Positions 51,171 to 60,429 of a stretch of DNA of 64,000 bases are shown in pieces. The translations under genes and the position numbers were made by a program. Numbering within the stretch: the stretch's first letter is position 1; every line of letters starts with the position of its first letter. The notes below the pieces were generated by a model, which worked only from the letters and a program-made list of their open reading frames with translations, was not told where the DNA came from and searched no databases. Source of the DNA: Mucilaginibacter sp. (GTDB taxonomy: Bacteria > Bacteroidota > Bacteroidia > Sphingobacteriales > Sphingobacteriaceae); NCBI GenBank assembly GCA_028288025.1, contig JAQBOM010000023.1, positions 62,001-126,000 of the forward strand, given 5' to 3'.

Positions 51171-52856
51171 TTAAATTTTGATTTCATTTTCTTTCGCTAA
51201 AGGCAGGTCGAAATAAAATGTGGCTCCTTTGCCCAGTTCGCCATCAACACCAATTACGCCATTGTGGCTTCTAATTATTTCGGCAGAAATATAGAGGCCC
51301 ATACCCAGCCCGCTGGTCATATTCTTTTTATCCTCAACACGATAAAAGCGCTCAAATATGCGTTTCCTTTGCTCGTGGGATAAGCCTATACCGAAGTCGG
51401 TTACCGATACGCGCAAGTATTTATCAAGTTTTGTTGTTTTAATGATCACCGTTTTATTATCCTGTGAATACTTTACGGCATTGTTGATCAGGTTCATCAG
51501 CACCTGCTCTAACCGTTCCGCATTGCCTTTTACAATGCATTCAGTTTGTGCCTCATTCACGAAGTTATAACTGGGATAGATATGCGTATTTTCTTCGACG
51601 CAGGTTTTAATCAAATCGCAGATGTCAATATTTTCCAGCGCATATTCCAGTCGGCCGGCCTGTATCTTGCTTACATCCAGCAAATCGTTTATAAGGCGCT
51701 GTAACTTGTTTAAAGCAATATTTGCTTTGGCGATATACTGCTTAACAACCGCAGGTATTTCTTCCTTTTTATAATTGGAAATAAGCTGCAGATATCCTTT
51801 CAGGCTGGTCAGCGGAGTTTTTAGCTCATGGCTGGCTATACCAATAAACTCGTCCTTGCGATCCATCTCCCTTTTCTGGTCTTCAATATCGGTAGCGGTA
51901 CCTACCCAAAAAACGATCTCACCTTTTTCGTCATGCAGCGGAACAGCCCTGTTCAAATGCCACCTGTAGCTTCCGTCAGCACTTCTTTTATACCGGTTCT
52001 CAACCTCAAAAATATGGCCCGATCTTATAGCAGCGTTATATTTATCCACTGTATTTGCCAGATCGTCAGGGTGTATAACCTTTTGCCAGCCCTGCTTTTT
52101 GCTTTCCTCCAAATTAAGGCCGGTATAGCTATACCATTGTTGGTTATAATAGTCCACATCGCCATCGGGCCGGTTTGTCCAGGTCATTTGCGGAATGTTA
52201 TTAGCCAGGTATTTAAAATGTTCGCGGCTTAAGAAAAGCTCATTTGTTCTTTCTTTTACGGTATCTTCCAGTTGTGCATTCAATTTTTCTGTGGCGATAT
52301 GCGCAGCTTTTAACTCCTCGTTTTTTATTTTGAGCTGGTTTTCGGTCTCTTTAAGCAAAGTCAAATCGGTCAGAATAAGGCTCAGGGCCGTGCCTTCATC
52401 AAGTTCAAGGGTGTTGCAGGACAATAGGCAGCATACTATCTGTTTGTTATTATCAAGAAGGCCTATTTCTTCCTTGCAGTCTTTTTCCCAGGCGTGCTGA
52501 ATTAATTTATTAAACTGCTCCCCGGATTTCTCAGGTATAAATGTATTAAATGGCAGGCCAATGACTTTTTCTAAGGGCAAACCTACCATATGTGCAAATC
52601 GCGAGTTACTATATAAAATTATGCCATCCCGGTTTACAGTAACTGCGCCTTCATTCATTTTTTCAATAAAAACGCGGTAGGTTTGGTCAGCCGTTTTAAG
52701 CGTATATAATTGGGGATTGTCGCCATGGTTAACAATAAGCGCGTCGATCTGGCCGGTGCGGATAGCGTCTATCGTATCATTAGCTTCTTCCAATTGCATC
52801 CGGAGTTCGTAATTCTCCGATAATAACTGATCGTATGTTGTTTTTAACTGTTCCAT
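51171..52856 (-). CDS. PAS-domain sensor histidine kinase of the kai operon
   Basis: 561 aa. Order: a coiled-coil start (LLSENYELRMQLEEANDTID), PAS 1 at about 60-170, a coiled linker, PAS 2 at about 210-325 (FKYLANNIPQMTWTN; YNQQWYSYTGL), HisKA with the phospho-His in ASHELKTPLTSLKGY (about 342), and HATPase with NLINNAVKYSQD, DFGIGLS and GLGMGLYISAEI. No membrane segment, so it senses in the cytoplasm. It follows kaiB by 4 nt, which makes it the likely output or input kinase of the Kai set. It lacks the KaiB-like N-terminus of cyanobacterial SasA. Its response regulator is not in view. Confidence 0.92.
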   Translation of the reverse strand: MEQLKTTYDQLLSENYELRMQLEEANDTIDAIRTGQIDALIVNHGDNPQLYTLKTADQTYRVFIEKMNEGAVTVNRDGIILYSNSRFAHMVGLPLEKVIGLPFNTFIPEKSGEQFNKLIQHAWEKDCKEEIGLLDNNKQIVCCLLSCNTLELDEGTALSLILTDLTLLKETENQLKIKNEELKAAHIATEKLNAQLEDTVKERTNELFLSREHFKYLANNIPQMTWTNRPDGDVDYYNQQWYSYTGLNLEESKKQGWQKVIHPDDLANTVDKYNAAIRSGHIFEVENRYKRSADGSYRWHLNRAVPLHDEKGEIVFWVGTATDIEDQKREMDRKDEFIGIASHELKTPLTSLKGYLQLISNYKKEEIPAVVKQYIAKANIALNKLQRLINDLLDVSKIQAGRLEYALENIDICDLIKTCVEENTHIYPSYNFVNEAQTECIVKGNAERLEQVLMNLINNAVKYSQDNKTVIIKTTKLDKYLRVSVTDFGIGLSHEQRKRIFERFYRVEDKKNMTSGLGMGLYISAEIIRSHNGVIGVDGELGKGATFYFDLPLAKENEIKI

Positions 52857-52860
52857 TTTA

Positions 52861-53178
52861 TTAGCTTTCGGCTAAACTTAACCCCTTCAGCACTTTTTCA
52901 GTATTGGAAAGGTCCCCGATCATCCTGCGTTCAGGCGACGGGAATTTTTTAATTAATAAAGGCAAGGCAATGATCTGTTCGCTTTCGGCCATTAGCGGCT
53001 GCTGGTAAACATCTATGATCTCCAGTTCATACTTGCCTTTTAAATGTTTTTCGCATATATCCCTTAAATTGGATATCGCGCGCGATGAGTTGGGGCTTGC
53101 ACCAGTTACATATAACCGCAGCTTGTAAAAGTCTCCATTACAGTCCCCCCCATCAGTTACCCCTCGTTGTTCCGTCAT
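52861..53178 (-). CDS. kaiB: KaiB-family protein (second copy)
   Basis: 105 aa. The thioredoxin-like KaiB pattern is visible: [40 protein letters not shown], then [20 protein letters not shown] and [17 protein letters not shown]. The LP in [10 protein letters not shown] is the conserved cis-proline region. Fold-switching KaiB proteins bind KaiC. It overlaps the preceding kaiB by 4 nt (ATGA) and the histidine kinase follows 4 nt later. It is shorter in the N-terminal part than a kinase-fused KaiB domain would need, so it acts as a separate protein. Confidence 0.93.
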   Translation of the reverse strand: MTEQRGVTDGGDCNGDFYKLRLYVTGASPNSSRAISNLRDICEKHLKGKYELEIIDVYQQPLMAESEQIIALPLLIKKFPSPERRMIGDLSNTEKVLKGLSLAES

Positions 53179-53477
53179 ATAGTCTGCATATTTACCGGGC
53201 GAATATTTAAACCCACCAGTACTTTTTCTTCATTTGACAGATCGCCGATAATTTTGCGGATCGGTTCGGGTACTTTACGCACCAGCGTAGGTATAGCAAA
53301 AATCTGGTCGCCTTCGGCCAATTGCGGCTGCACCAGCAGGTCGATCACTTCAATCCTGTATTGGCCCTTTAAATACTCTTCGCAGTACTTTTGTAAATTG
53401 GCTAAAGCAGTAACGGATTTTGCTGTTTTTCCCGCTACGTATAATCTTAACTCATATTTTTTTTCGACCTGTTTCAT
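53175..53477 (-). CDS. kaiB: KaiB-family protein (first copy)
   Basis: 100 aa, with [60 protein letters not shown] and [17 protein letters not shown]. It is clearly a paralogue of the second copy but with different loops, suggesting different partners or states. The ATG overlaps the kaiC stop as TAATG, and its own stop overlaps the next kaiB start. Confidence 0.93.
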   Translation of the reverse strand: MKQVEKKYELRLYVAGKTAKSVTALANLQKYCEEYLKGQYRIEVIDLLVQPQLAEGDQIFAIPTLVRKVPEPIRKIIGDLSNEEKVLVGLNIRPVNMQTI

Positions 53478-55225
53478 TATTTTTTTCTTCCTTTATTACC
53501 ATCTGCTTCGCGCTCACCCCGTCTCAACCTTGTCATTTCCCGGATATTGCTTTCAGATACTTTTTTTATTAATTCTTCTTCTATATAAATTTTATTGAGC
53601 TCTTCCTCGGCCGATTCAAATTCCGTTTGCAGGCTCGCAATCTTTGATTCAAGCACCCTCCGCTTGCGGTCGATTTCCCTGTCTTTCATACTGAGGGCAT
53701 TGTCACGCAGCACCACGCCGGTCTTTTCATGCAATTTCTGTGCCTCTCTGGCCGAGCCGGTCAAAACACCCCCGGGGCCGAGATAAACATCGACCAGGTC
53801 TATTCCCTTGTCCGTTATGATAAACTCTCTCACCTGGTTTGAATGCTTCATACCGCGCGATTTCATAATGTACATACCGCGGTTACGCTCGCCGTTAAAT
53901 TCAATATCACGCACAAAAAGCCAGGCATCTACCAATGAGGATACGCCTTCATCGGTTTGTTCACTAACTACTGTATTTAAAGTGAGTGCGGTAAACATTA
54001 CTGTGATTTGCTCTTCCATTAAAAAATCGATCAGCCTTACCAGCATCGACTTTACTTCGCTTACCGAACCAACGGTAATTAAGTTGGTGATCGGATCGAG
54101 GATAACAACCTGGGGTTTAAATCGCTTAACCAGTTTATGGATCACCACCAGGTGCTCTTCGAGCCCGTGCAGTGTTGGCCGCGAGGCCCGGAATTGCAGT
54201 AGCCCTTTATCAACATGCTGTTGCAGTTCCATGTCAATCGACTTCATATTACGGATGATCTGCTTTGGCGACTCTTCAAATGCAAAATAAAGGCAGCGTT
54301 TATTTTGGTTACAGGTTTCGTTTGCAAAACTGGCGGCTATGCTTGTTTTACCGGTACCCGCAGTGCCCGAAACCAGGATACTGCTCCCTATAAAAAAGCC
54401 TTTGCCACCCAGCATTTTATCGAGCGACGGAATACCTGACGATAACCTTGCTGATGATACCTCTTTTTGAAGGCTTAAAGAAGTTACCGGTAACACCGAA
54501 ATACCATCTTCATCGATCATAAAGGGATACTCATTGGTGCCGTGGACCGAGCCCCTGTATTTTATGACCCGTAACCGCCTTGTAGAGATTTGGTTGATCA
54601 CCCGGTGATCGAGCAGGATAACGCAATCTGAAACATATTCCTCAAGCCCCTGGCGGGTAAGGGATGGCCCATCACCACGTTCGCCGGTTATTATAGCTGT
54701 TACCCCTTTATCTTTTAACCATTGGAACAGCCTGCGCAGCTCTGCGCGTAATATACCCAGGTTTGACAAGCCGGCGAACAGGCTTTCGATAGTGTCCAGC
54801 ACCACACGTTTGGCGCCTATGCTGTCAATGGCATACCCAAGCCGGATAAATAACCCGTCAAGGTCGTATTCGCCGGTTTCCTCTATCTCGCTGCGATCAA
54901 CTTGGACATAATCAACTTTGATCTTTTTTTCTGATTGTAGCTTCTTTAAGTCAAAACCCAGCGATGCCACGTTCAAAGCCAGCTCCTCTGTCTTTTCTTC
55001 AAAGGCCATAAAAACGCCGGGCTCGTTAAATTCAATGGCCCCCCTTACAATAAATTCCAGTGAGAAAAGTGTTTTTCCGCTTCCGGCTTCGCCGCAGATG
55101 AGTGTTGGCCTGTTTGTAGGAAGCCCCCCGCCGGTAATTTCATCTAATCCGGCAATACCTGTTAATGTTTTGGAGATTTGCTTATGATGAAATACAGTTT
55201 TGTTTTTATTATTAACTTTTGTCAT
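53477..55225 (-). CDS. kaiC: KaiC-like double-ATPase
   Basis: 582 aa from the ATG at 55225; the frame is open to 55264, but those extra residues (MLSRLLKFKP...) are not family-like. The CI domain has Walker A GEAGSGKT (about 45-52) and the EE pair in MAFEEKTEE. The CII domain has GTAGTGKT (about 286-293) and [10 protein letters not shown]. The autophosphorylation region reads T424-D-E-G-V-S429-S430, aligning with T426, S431 and T432 of Synechococcus KaiC, so T432 is replaced by Ser. The C-terminus (about 500-582) is a charged coiled coil and not the KaiA-binding tail. No kaiA is present. Such KaiC proteins outside cyanobacteria usually serve stress or timing roles that are poorly known. Confidence 0.93.
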   Translation of the reverse strand: MTKVNNKNKTVFHHKQISKTLTGIAGLDEITGGGLPTNRPTLICGEAGSGKTLFSLEFIVRGAIEFNEPGVFMAFEEKTEELALNVASLGFDLKKLQSEKKIKVDYVQVDRSEIEETGEYDLDGLFIRLGYAIDSIGAKRVVLDTIESLFAGLSNLGILRAELRRLFQWLKDKGVTAIITGERGDGPSLTRQGLEEYVSDCVILLDHRVINQISTRRLRVIKYRGSVHGTNEYPFMIDEDGISVLPVTSLSLQKEVSSARLSSGIPSLDKMLGGKGFFIGSSILVSGTAGTGKTSIAASFANETCNQNKRCLYFAFEESPKQIIRNMKSIDMELQQHVDKGLLQFRASRPTLHGLEEHLVVIHKLVKRFKPQVVILDPITNLITVGSVSEVKSMLVRLIDFLMEEQITVMFTALTLNTVVSEQTDEGVSSLVDAWLFVRDIEFNGERNRGMYIMKSRGMKHSNQVREFIITDKGIDLVDVYLGPGGVLTGSAREAQKLHEKTGVVLRDNALSMKDREIDRKRRVLESKIASLQTEFESAEEELNKIYIEEELIKKVSESNIREMTRLRRGEREADGNKGRKK

Positions 55226-55350
55226 TATGATAAAAGGTTTAAATTTCAACAGCCTGCTTAACAAATTTCAGACCATTTTTTTATTTTAAACTCTATAATA
55301 TCAAACCCAACAAAATTGTTTTTTGAGAATTGTAATTTTTTTCCGACACA

Positions 55351-55980
55351 TTATTGAATCCTTCCTGCAACCTTTTTTGCCATTGTGAGATGGTCTTCAA
55401 TTGCCGGCAGCGCCTGGCCTGCAAAAGTTTTGGTATCGCCGGCGGCCAGGTTTTTATAGGCATTTTTGTAGGAATCAACCGATTCATCATGCGCGCTGAT
55501 AATAGTGTTGACATATTTTTTATCAAAATCGGCTCCGGTTAGTTTGGTTATATCACGTAGGTCTCGCTGATGGTCGGCATTTACGCTGGTTGGCAATACA
55601 AAGTTATTGTTCGAAGCAATTGATTCAATTTTTGTGTTAATAGCCTTATGATCGTTAACAAAGGTCACTGCCAGGTTTTTTACATCGGCATCCAGCGCGT
55701 TTGTTGCTGCAAGCTGCGATAACTGAAGCTCATACATCCCCGATTCATACCATTTCACCAAAAACTTTGATGCATCTTTCATAACATCTTTGTTTGCCCT
55801 TAGGGCCGAGTCGTCCTTGTGTTCCTGCACCTTATTGGCCGAATCGGCTTTGGCTATAAATTTTTGGTTGGCCGAATCGGCAACTTCACTACTGTTTTTG
55901 CGGTTACCATTACATGCTGCCAGCCATAACAGCACCATCAGCGGCGCCGCAAATAAATAATTTTTAATTGTAGTCTTCAT
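55351..55980 (-). CDS. DUF4142 lipoprotein
   Basis: 209 aa. It has a lipoprotein signal: MKTTIKNYLFAAPLMVLLWL ending in AAC at the lipobox. The mature part is a helical bundle with the DUF4142 pattern (FLVKWYESGMYELQLSQLA; DVKNLAVTFVNDHKAINTKI; DFDKKYVNTIISAHDESVDS). DUF4142 proteins are ferritin-like, stress-induced envelope proteins of unknown mechanism. It lies upstream of the kai genes on the same strand (125 nt) but with its own gap, so co-transcription is uncertain. Confidence 0.88.
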   Translation of the reverse strand: MKTTIKNYLFAAPLMVLLWLAACNGNRKNSSEVADSANQKFIAKADSANKVQEHKDDSALRANKDVMKDASKFLVKWYESGMYELQLSQLAATNALDADVKNLAVTFVNDHKAINTKIESIASNNNFVLPTSVNADHQRDLRDITKLTGADFDKKYVNTIISAHDESVDSYKNAYKNLAAGDTKTFAGQALPAIEDHLTMAKKVAGRIQ

Positions 55981-56113
55981 GATCTTTTGGTTAACGAATT
56001 GATCTGTAGTATATAAATGTTACATCCTAACAACAGATTTTATACAAATGTTTTGTTTCGGAACCAGCAAGGTACCCGTTAAAAAAAAGAAATCAGAATG
56101 CTTAAAGCCGATG

Positions 56114-57412
56114 CTATGCTTGTTTTATGATGGTGTAAAACATAGCTATAGCTGCCGCGCTCATGGCAACGAAAGTAACCCACAATATTGTTTTTGAAAG
56201 CCATCCGCTTTTAAATTCGCCCATTACCTTTTCGTCACTTGAAATTTTAATGATCAAAAACAAAAGCGGTACGGCAGCTACCCCGTTTAATACGGCTGAA
56301 TATACCAGGGCCTTTACCGGGTCGATACCGATGAAATTAATGAGCAATCCAACTACAGTTGCCGCGATGATAACGCCGTAAAATCCCGGCGCCTTTTTCA
56401 TATTCATGTTTAAGCTGGCTTCCCATTTGAATGCTTCTGACACCGAGTAGGCCGCGGAGCCGGAGAGTACCGGAATTGCCAATAACCCGAGCCCGATTAT
56501 ACCGATAGAAAATATCAGCTTTGATAAAAAACCGGCATGGGGGAAGCTGTGTACAAGCGGTTCGAGCGCTTTTGCCGCGTCAGCCGCTGTGGTAATATCT
56601 TTTACACCGCTGTTATGTAAAACCGTGGCGCCAACAACAATAATGCTCCAGGTAGCGAATTCCGAAAATATCATGCCGAAAGTATTATCCAGGCGCATTT
56701 GACGTACGCTTATCCAGCTTATAAAGGTCTTTCCCCGTTTTATTAAGTGTTTTTCTTTGTCTTCTTCTACTTCCTGTGATGCTTCCCAGAAAAACATATA
56801 GGGCGAGATAGTAGTGCCCAGCACGCCGGTTATAATAAAAAAGAATGCAAACGAAAATTCAAAATGCGGCACCAAACTGGCTCTTAAAATTGTTGACCAT
56901 GGTTGATGCACTATAAACAAGGTTATAGGATAGGCAAGCAGGGTAATTGCCAGCCATTTTAAAATTTTTGAGTAGGTTTTATAACAGGTAAATATTTCCA
57001 GCGATAAAACAACCGCTGTGAATATTAAAGTTAATACAATGAAGGGTGCAGGTACAAGAAGCTGTGCCGCTGCCGCCATAGCGCCAAGGTCGGCGCCTAT
57101 ATTGATCGTATTGGCTATCACCACCAGTCCCACAACCAGGTACAGTACCGTTCGGCTGTAGCATTGCCTTACTATAGTGGTAATACCTTTGCCGGTAACC
57201 AAACCGATCCGCGCACATGCTTCCTGCACAGCCGTCATAAGCGGCAACATCCAAAGGGCAGTCCAAAGCTGCCCGTAGCCAAACTGCGCACCTGTTTGCG
57301 AATAGGTGGCAATACCCGAGGGGTCATCGTCAGCGGCCCCGGTAACTAAACCGGGACCAAGTTTGCGCCAAAAACCTTTAATGCCTACTGCGAGCTCGGT
57401 GCTAAATTTCAT
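56114..57412 (-). CDS. Nramp-related metal-ion transporter with altered binding-site motifs
   Basis: 432 aa, about 11 membrane segments, Nramp/SLC11 fold. The TM1 motif is D30-P-S-G33 where classical members have DPGN, so the metal-binding Asn is Gly. In TM6 GTTISPYMFFW replaces the classical A/C-x-x-MPH region; the coordinating Met aligns with Ser. The conserved first Asp is retained. These changes mark Nramp-related proteins whose selectivity may differ from Mn/Fe, for example toward harder cations. The substrate is unproven. It follows the divergent PAS-kinase gene across a 192-nt gap. Confidence 0.88.
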   Translation of the reverse strand: MKFSTELAVGIKGFWRKLGPGLVTGAADDDPSGIATYSQTGAQFGYGQLWTALWMLPLMTAVQEACARIGLVTGKGITTIVRQCYSRTVLYLVVGLVVIANTINIGADLGAMAAAAQLLVPAPFIVLTLIFTAVVLSLEIFTCYKTYSKILKWLAITLLAYPITLFIVHQPWSTILRASLVPHFEFSFAFFFIITGVLGTTISPYMFFWEASQEVEEDKEKHLIKRGKTFISWISVRQMRLDNTFGMIFSEFATWSIIVVGATVLHNSGVKDITTAADAAKALEPLVHSFPHAGFLSKLIFSIGIIGLGLLAIPVLSGSAAYSVSEAFKWEASLNMNMKKAPGFYGVIIAATVVGLLINFIGIDPVKALVYSAVLNGVAAVPLLFLIIKISSDEKVMGEFKSGWLSKTILWVTFVAMSAAAIAMFYTIIKQA

Positions 57413-57604
57413 ATAGTTGTTTGGTTGAAGTTAATGGTAATAAGCTAAATCAAAAGTTTTTTTGATTTCACTCTATAATAAAGATATCGGGATTTTGTTT
57501 TACTTATAAAAATCAGCTATGTATAAAAAAACAATCAGGCGATGACAGGTATTAAGTTTTATTTAAAAGAATATAAAGTATAATTTTTTATTTTTACGCT
57601 ACCT

Positions 57605-59089
57605 ATGAATATTGGTTCACTACCTGTTTTGCCCGAAAATATTTTTCAACTTGTATTTGAAAAGTCTCCCGGTTCATTGCTTGTTAAAGCCGATTCGCCG
57701 CATTTTACGATCGTGGCTGCGAGCGACTCGTACCTGGAGATTACAGGAAGTGCAAGGAAAGATATTCTAGATAAAGGATTTTTTGAGGTTTTTCCCGATG
57801 ATGAAAAATTTGACGAGCATACAAATGCGCGGCATGTGTTTACAAAGGTTGTGGAAACGGGCAAAGCAATTGAGGTGCCTACGTACCGGTTTGACGTTTA
57901 TAATAAAGCAAAAAAACAAAACGAAATAAGGTACTGGTCGTGCTGTAATACCCCAATCCTGGGCGCTGCTCATAAAGTTGCATACATATTAAATACAGTT
58001 ATTGATATTACGGACGAAGTGAAAGCCAGGGAAGCGGCAATTGAAAGCGAAAGCCGTTTACGCCTGGCTGCAGAAGCCGCTGAATTTGCTACCTGGGATT
58101 TGAATTTGCTGAATCAAACCTTTATCTATTCGCCCCGGTTGTCCGAGATTTTTGGCCATCCCTCCGAAACAGTTATTACCCTTGAGGACATTCGTAAGCA
58201 GGTCAATCCTGATGATATGCAAAATATTGTGGTAAAAGCGTATGAGCACGCGCTAAAATCAGGCAACTATTTATATGAGGTGCGGATAACGTGGCCTGAT
58301 GGCTCATTGCACTGGATAAAAACCCAGGGATTGGTCATAATGGATAAGGAAGGCCAGCCTGTTAGGATGCTGGGCACCATTTTGGACACAACTGAAACAA
58401 AACGCGATGAGATCCGGAAGAACGACTTTATTGCTATGGCAAGCCACGAGTTAAAAACACCTTTAACCTCGCTAAAAGCCTATGTACAGCTATTGGCTAA
58501 AAAGCTGGCGTCGTCAGATGATAGTTTTATTACTGGCACGCTTTCTAAGGCAGGTATCCAGATAAATAAAATGACCGACCTGATATATGGTTTCCTGGAC
58601 CTTTCGAAGCTTGAGCCGGGTACACTGCAGCTTGATAAGACAGATTTTGAAATCAACAGCCTGGTCAGTGATTGTTTAGCCGAGATGAAACTCACCCATC
58701 CCGGTCATGTCATCAGTTTTGAGCCACAAAAGGATATCGTTGTAAGCGCGGACAGGGAAAAGGTAGGCCAGGTTATAACCAACTTGTTGAGTAATGCGAT
58801 CAAATACTCTGATAAAGGCCGTGCCATAATCATATCCTGCAAAAAAACGGGCAATAATGTAATGGTTTCGGTTACAGACAATGGAATTGGCATTAAACTT
58901 AAGGACCAGGAAAAGTTGTTCCAGCGTTTTTATAGAGTTGAAAGCGAGCGGATGAAAAACATCTCCGGGTTTGGTATCGGGTTGTACCTGGCAAATGAGA
59001 TCATACAGCTTCACAAAGGGAAAATAGGGGTAGAGAGTGAGGAAGGTAAGGGCTCAACTTTTTATTTTAGTTTGCCATTGCAGAATTAA
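57605..59089 (+). CDS. PAS-domain sensor histidine kinase
   Basis: 494 aa. PAS 1 at about 15-135 and PAS 2 with PAC at about 140-265 (YEVRITWPDGSLHWIKTQG) are followed by HisKA with the phospho-His in ASHELKTPLTSLKAYV (about 280) and HATPase with NLLSNAIKYSDK, TDNGIGI and GFGIGLYLANEI. No membrane segment. It has the same HisKA type as the kai-operon kinase, suggesting a common origin. It is divergent from the Nramp-related gene. No response regulator is adjacent. It ends at a perfect hairpin that overlaps its stop codon. Confidence 0.92.
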   Translation: MNIGSLPVLPENIFQLVFEKSPGSLLVKADSPHFTIVAASDSYLEITGSARKDILDKGFFEVFPDDEKFDEHTNARHVFTKVVETGKAIEVPTYRFDVYNKAKKQNEIRYWSCCNTPILGAAHKVAYILNTVIDITDEVKAREAAIESESRLRLAAEAAEFATWDLNLLNQTFIYSPRLSEIFGHPSETVITLEDIRKQVNPDDMQNIVVKAYEHALKSGNYLYEVRITWPDGSLHWIKTQGLVIMDKEGQPVRMLGTILDTTETKRDEIRKNDFIAMASHELKTPLTSLKAYVQLLAKKLASSDDSFITGTLSKAGIQINKMTDLIYGFLDLSKLEPGTLQLDKTDFEINSLVSDCLAEMKLTHPGHVISFEPQKDIVVSADREKVGQVITNLLSNAIKYSDKGRAIIISCKKTGNNVMVSVTDNGIGIKLKDQEKLFQRFYRVESERMKNISGFGIGLYLANEIIQLHKGKIGVESEEGKGSTFYFSLPLQN

Positions 59090-59122
59090 CACTTACGAAG
59101 TTCCTAAAACTTCGTAAGTGTT
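59088..59122. terminator. Perfect 15-bp hairpin overlapping the stop codon
   Basis: AACACTTACGAAGTT (59088-59102) and AACTTCGTAAGTGTT (59108-59122) pair perfectly around CCTAA. There is no T-tract, so the terminator role is uncertain. The half-word AAAACTTCGTAAGT recurs at about 59736-59749 on the other side of the DinB gene, so this is a dispersed element. Confidence 0.6.
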
Positions 59123-59143
59123 CCAATCTTTAGCTAAAAACCG

Positions 59144-59644
59144 TTAATTAAAACTAGTTTCATCCGCGCTTGGCCCATAACTACCCGGAATAGGTATGTT
59201 TAACAGGCGAAGGTAAACCCCCATCTGTGCGCGATGATGTACGATCTGGCAATAGGTCATCCGTATAACTTCGCCTTTTGATGTAACATTGTACACCTGG
59301 TCGCCATTACGCAAGGTCCAGTTGGGCAATAATTCATCTTCGCTGGCTTTAACCAAATGCTCCCTGCCATTCGCTAATGATCTTTCAAAAACATCAATCA
59401 GTTCGGAGGTGTTATTTATCGTTGCAGGGTTATACGGGTTACTGGCAAAATCGAGCTCATCGGTAGTAAGTGCGATTGTTACCCAGTTTGGCAGATCAGC
59501 AATATGTGTCGCCAGGCTTCTGATCGTCATGCTTTTTTCGTGCGGCCTCCAGTCGTATTTATCGTTTGGAACGCGCTCCAGCATTTTACGCGTTGTTTGA
59601 GCCTCTTGCTCCATTTCTTTTAATAACATTGGGATAATGTCCAT
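59144..59644 (-). CDS. DinB-family protein
   Basis: 166 aa, four-helix bundle. The metal-binding His pattern is typical: RSLATHIADLP (first His) and YCQIVHHRAQMGVYLRLL (last two His). The start MDIIPMLLKEMEQEAQTTR is the usual first helix. Members are putative metal-dependent hydrolases or thiol transferases; the reaction is not known for this protein. It is flanked on both sides by the AACTTCGTAAGT word. Confidence 0.88.
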   Translation of the reverse strand: MDIIPMLLKEMEQEAQTTRKMLERVPNDKYDWRPHEKSMTIRSLATHIADLPNWVTIALTTDELDFASNPYNPATINNTSELIDVFERSLANGREHLVKASEDELLPNWTLRNGDQVYNVTSKGEVIRMTYCQIVHHRAQMGVYLRLLNIPIPGSYGPSADETSFN

Positions 59645-59754
59645 TGCTTTGTTTTTTTAAGTGTTATACAAAGAAAGCAAGTGGTGGTGACAGCCCTATG
59701 TCAGCAGGATTTGTGAATTAGACTTAAGTTTTTAAAACTTCGTAAGTACCTCGG

Positions 59755-60387
59755 TTACAACCCCATAAAATAATCAGTCAGTGATTTAAAATCATCAAAC
59801 TTAAGGTCATGATCATCCGTTGAGCCAAAGCCATAGCTAACAAAGACAAACGGAATACCTGCAAGGCGGCTTTGTTCGCCGTCTCCTGCTGTATCACCAA
59901 CATAAACAGGGTTTTTAAGCTTATATGTGTCGATCAGTAGTTTGATATTATGGTTTTTGGGCATGCAATTAACGCCGTATGCAATTTCGTCGGTAATATA
60001 GTCGTCAATACCGGCCCAATCAATAAAAACACAGATAATGCCTTTAGCGCAATTGCTTAAAATAAAAAGCTGGTACCTGGTTGCCAGTTGTTTAAGCCCA
60101 TTTAAAACACCTTCATATAATACACCGCCGTTTTGTTGCAGCAGCTGACGCCTCAACCCGCCGACTTCTTCGTAAATTTCATCGCGTTTATCGCGGTCAA
60201 ACTCGGGAAGCACAGCCTGCATTACTTTTTCGCCCTCCCAGCCAATTCGTTCCAGCAATTCCTCCCTAACCATCGTTCTGTTGAGGTTTAACTTTTTAAA
60301 AATTAAATTCCACGATTCAGTATAGGTATCTACCGCGTCCCAAAGCGTACCGTCCATGTCGAATATCAGGCTGTCGGGTTTTTGCAT
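59755..60387 (-). CDS. HAD-superfamily phosphatase (PGP-like), copy 2
   Basis: 210 aa. Motif I FDMDGTLWDAVD, motif II FILSNC, motif III region CMPKNHNIKLL with Lys, motif IV YVGDTAGDGEQS, and a cap domain between I and II. It is a paralogue of the gene at 40065 (DGTLWD, SNC, YGFG). It precedes the DinB gene and follows the ROK gene on the same strand, 42 nt after the ROK stop, so it may be co-transcribed with the regulator. Substrate unknown. Confidence 0.9.
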   Translation of the reverse strand: MQKPDSLIFDMDGTLWDAVDTYTESWNLIFKKLNLNRTMVREELLERIGWEGEKVMQAVLPEFDRDKRDEIYEEVGGLRRQLLQQNGGVLYEGVLNGLKQLATRYQLFILSNCAKGIICVFIDWAGIDDYITDEIAYGVNCMPKNHNIKLLIDTYKLKNPVYVGDTAGDGEQSRLAGIPFVFVSYGFGSTDDHDLKFDDFKSLTDYFMGL

Positions 60388-60429
60388 TTTAAGCTATTTA
60401 AATAATTAAGGAAGATCGCTAAGGCAATT

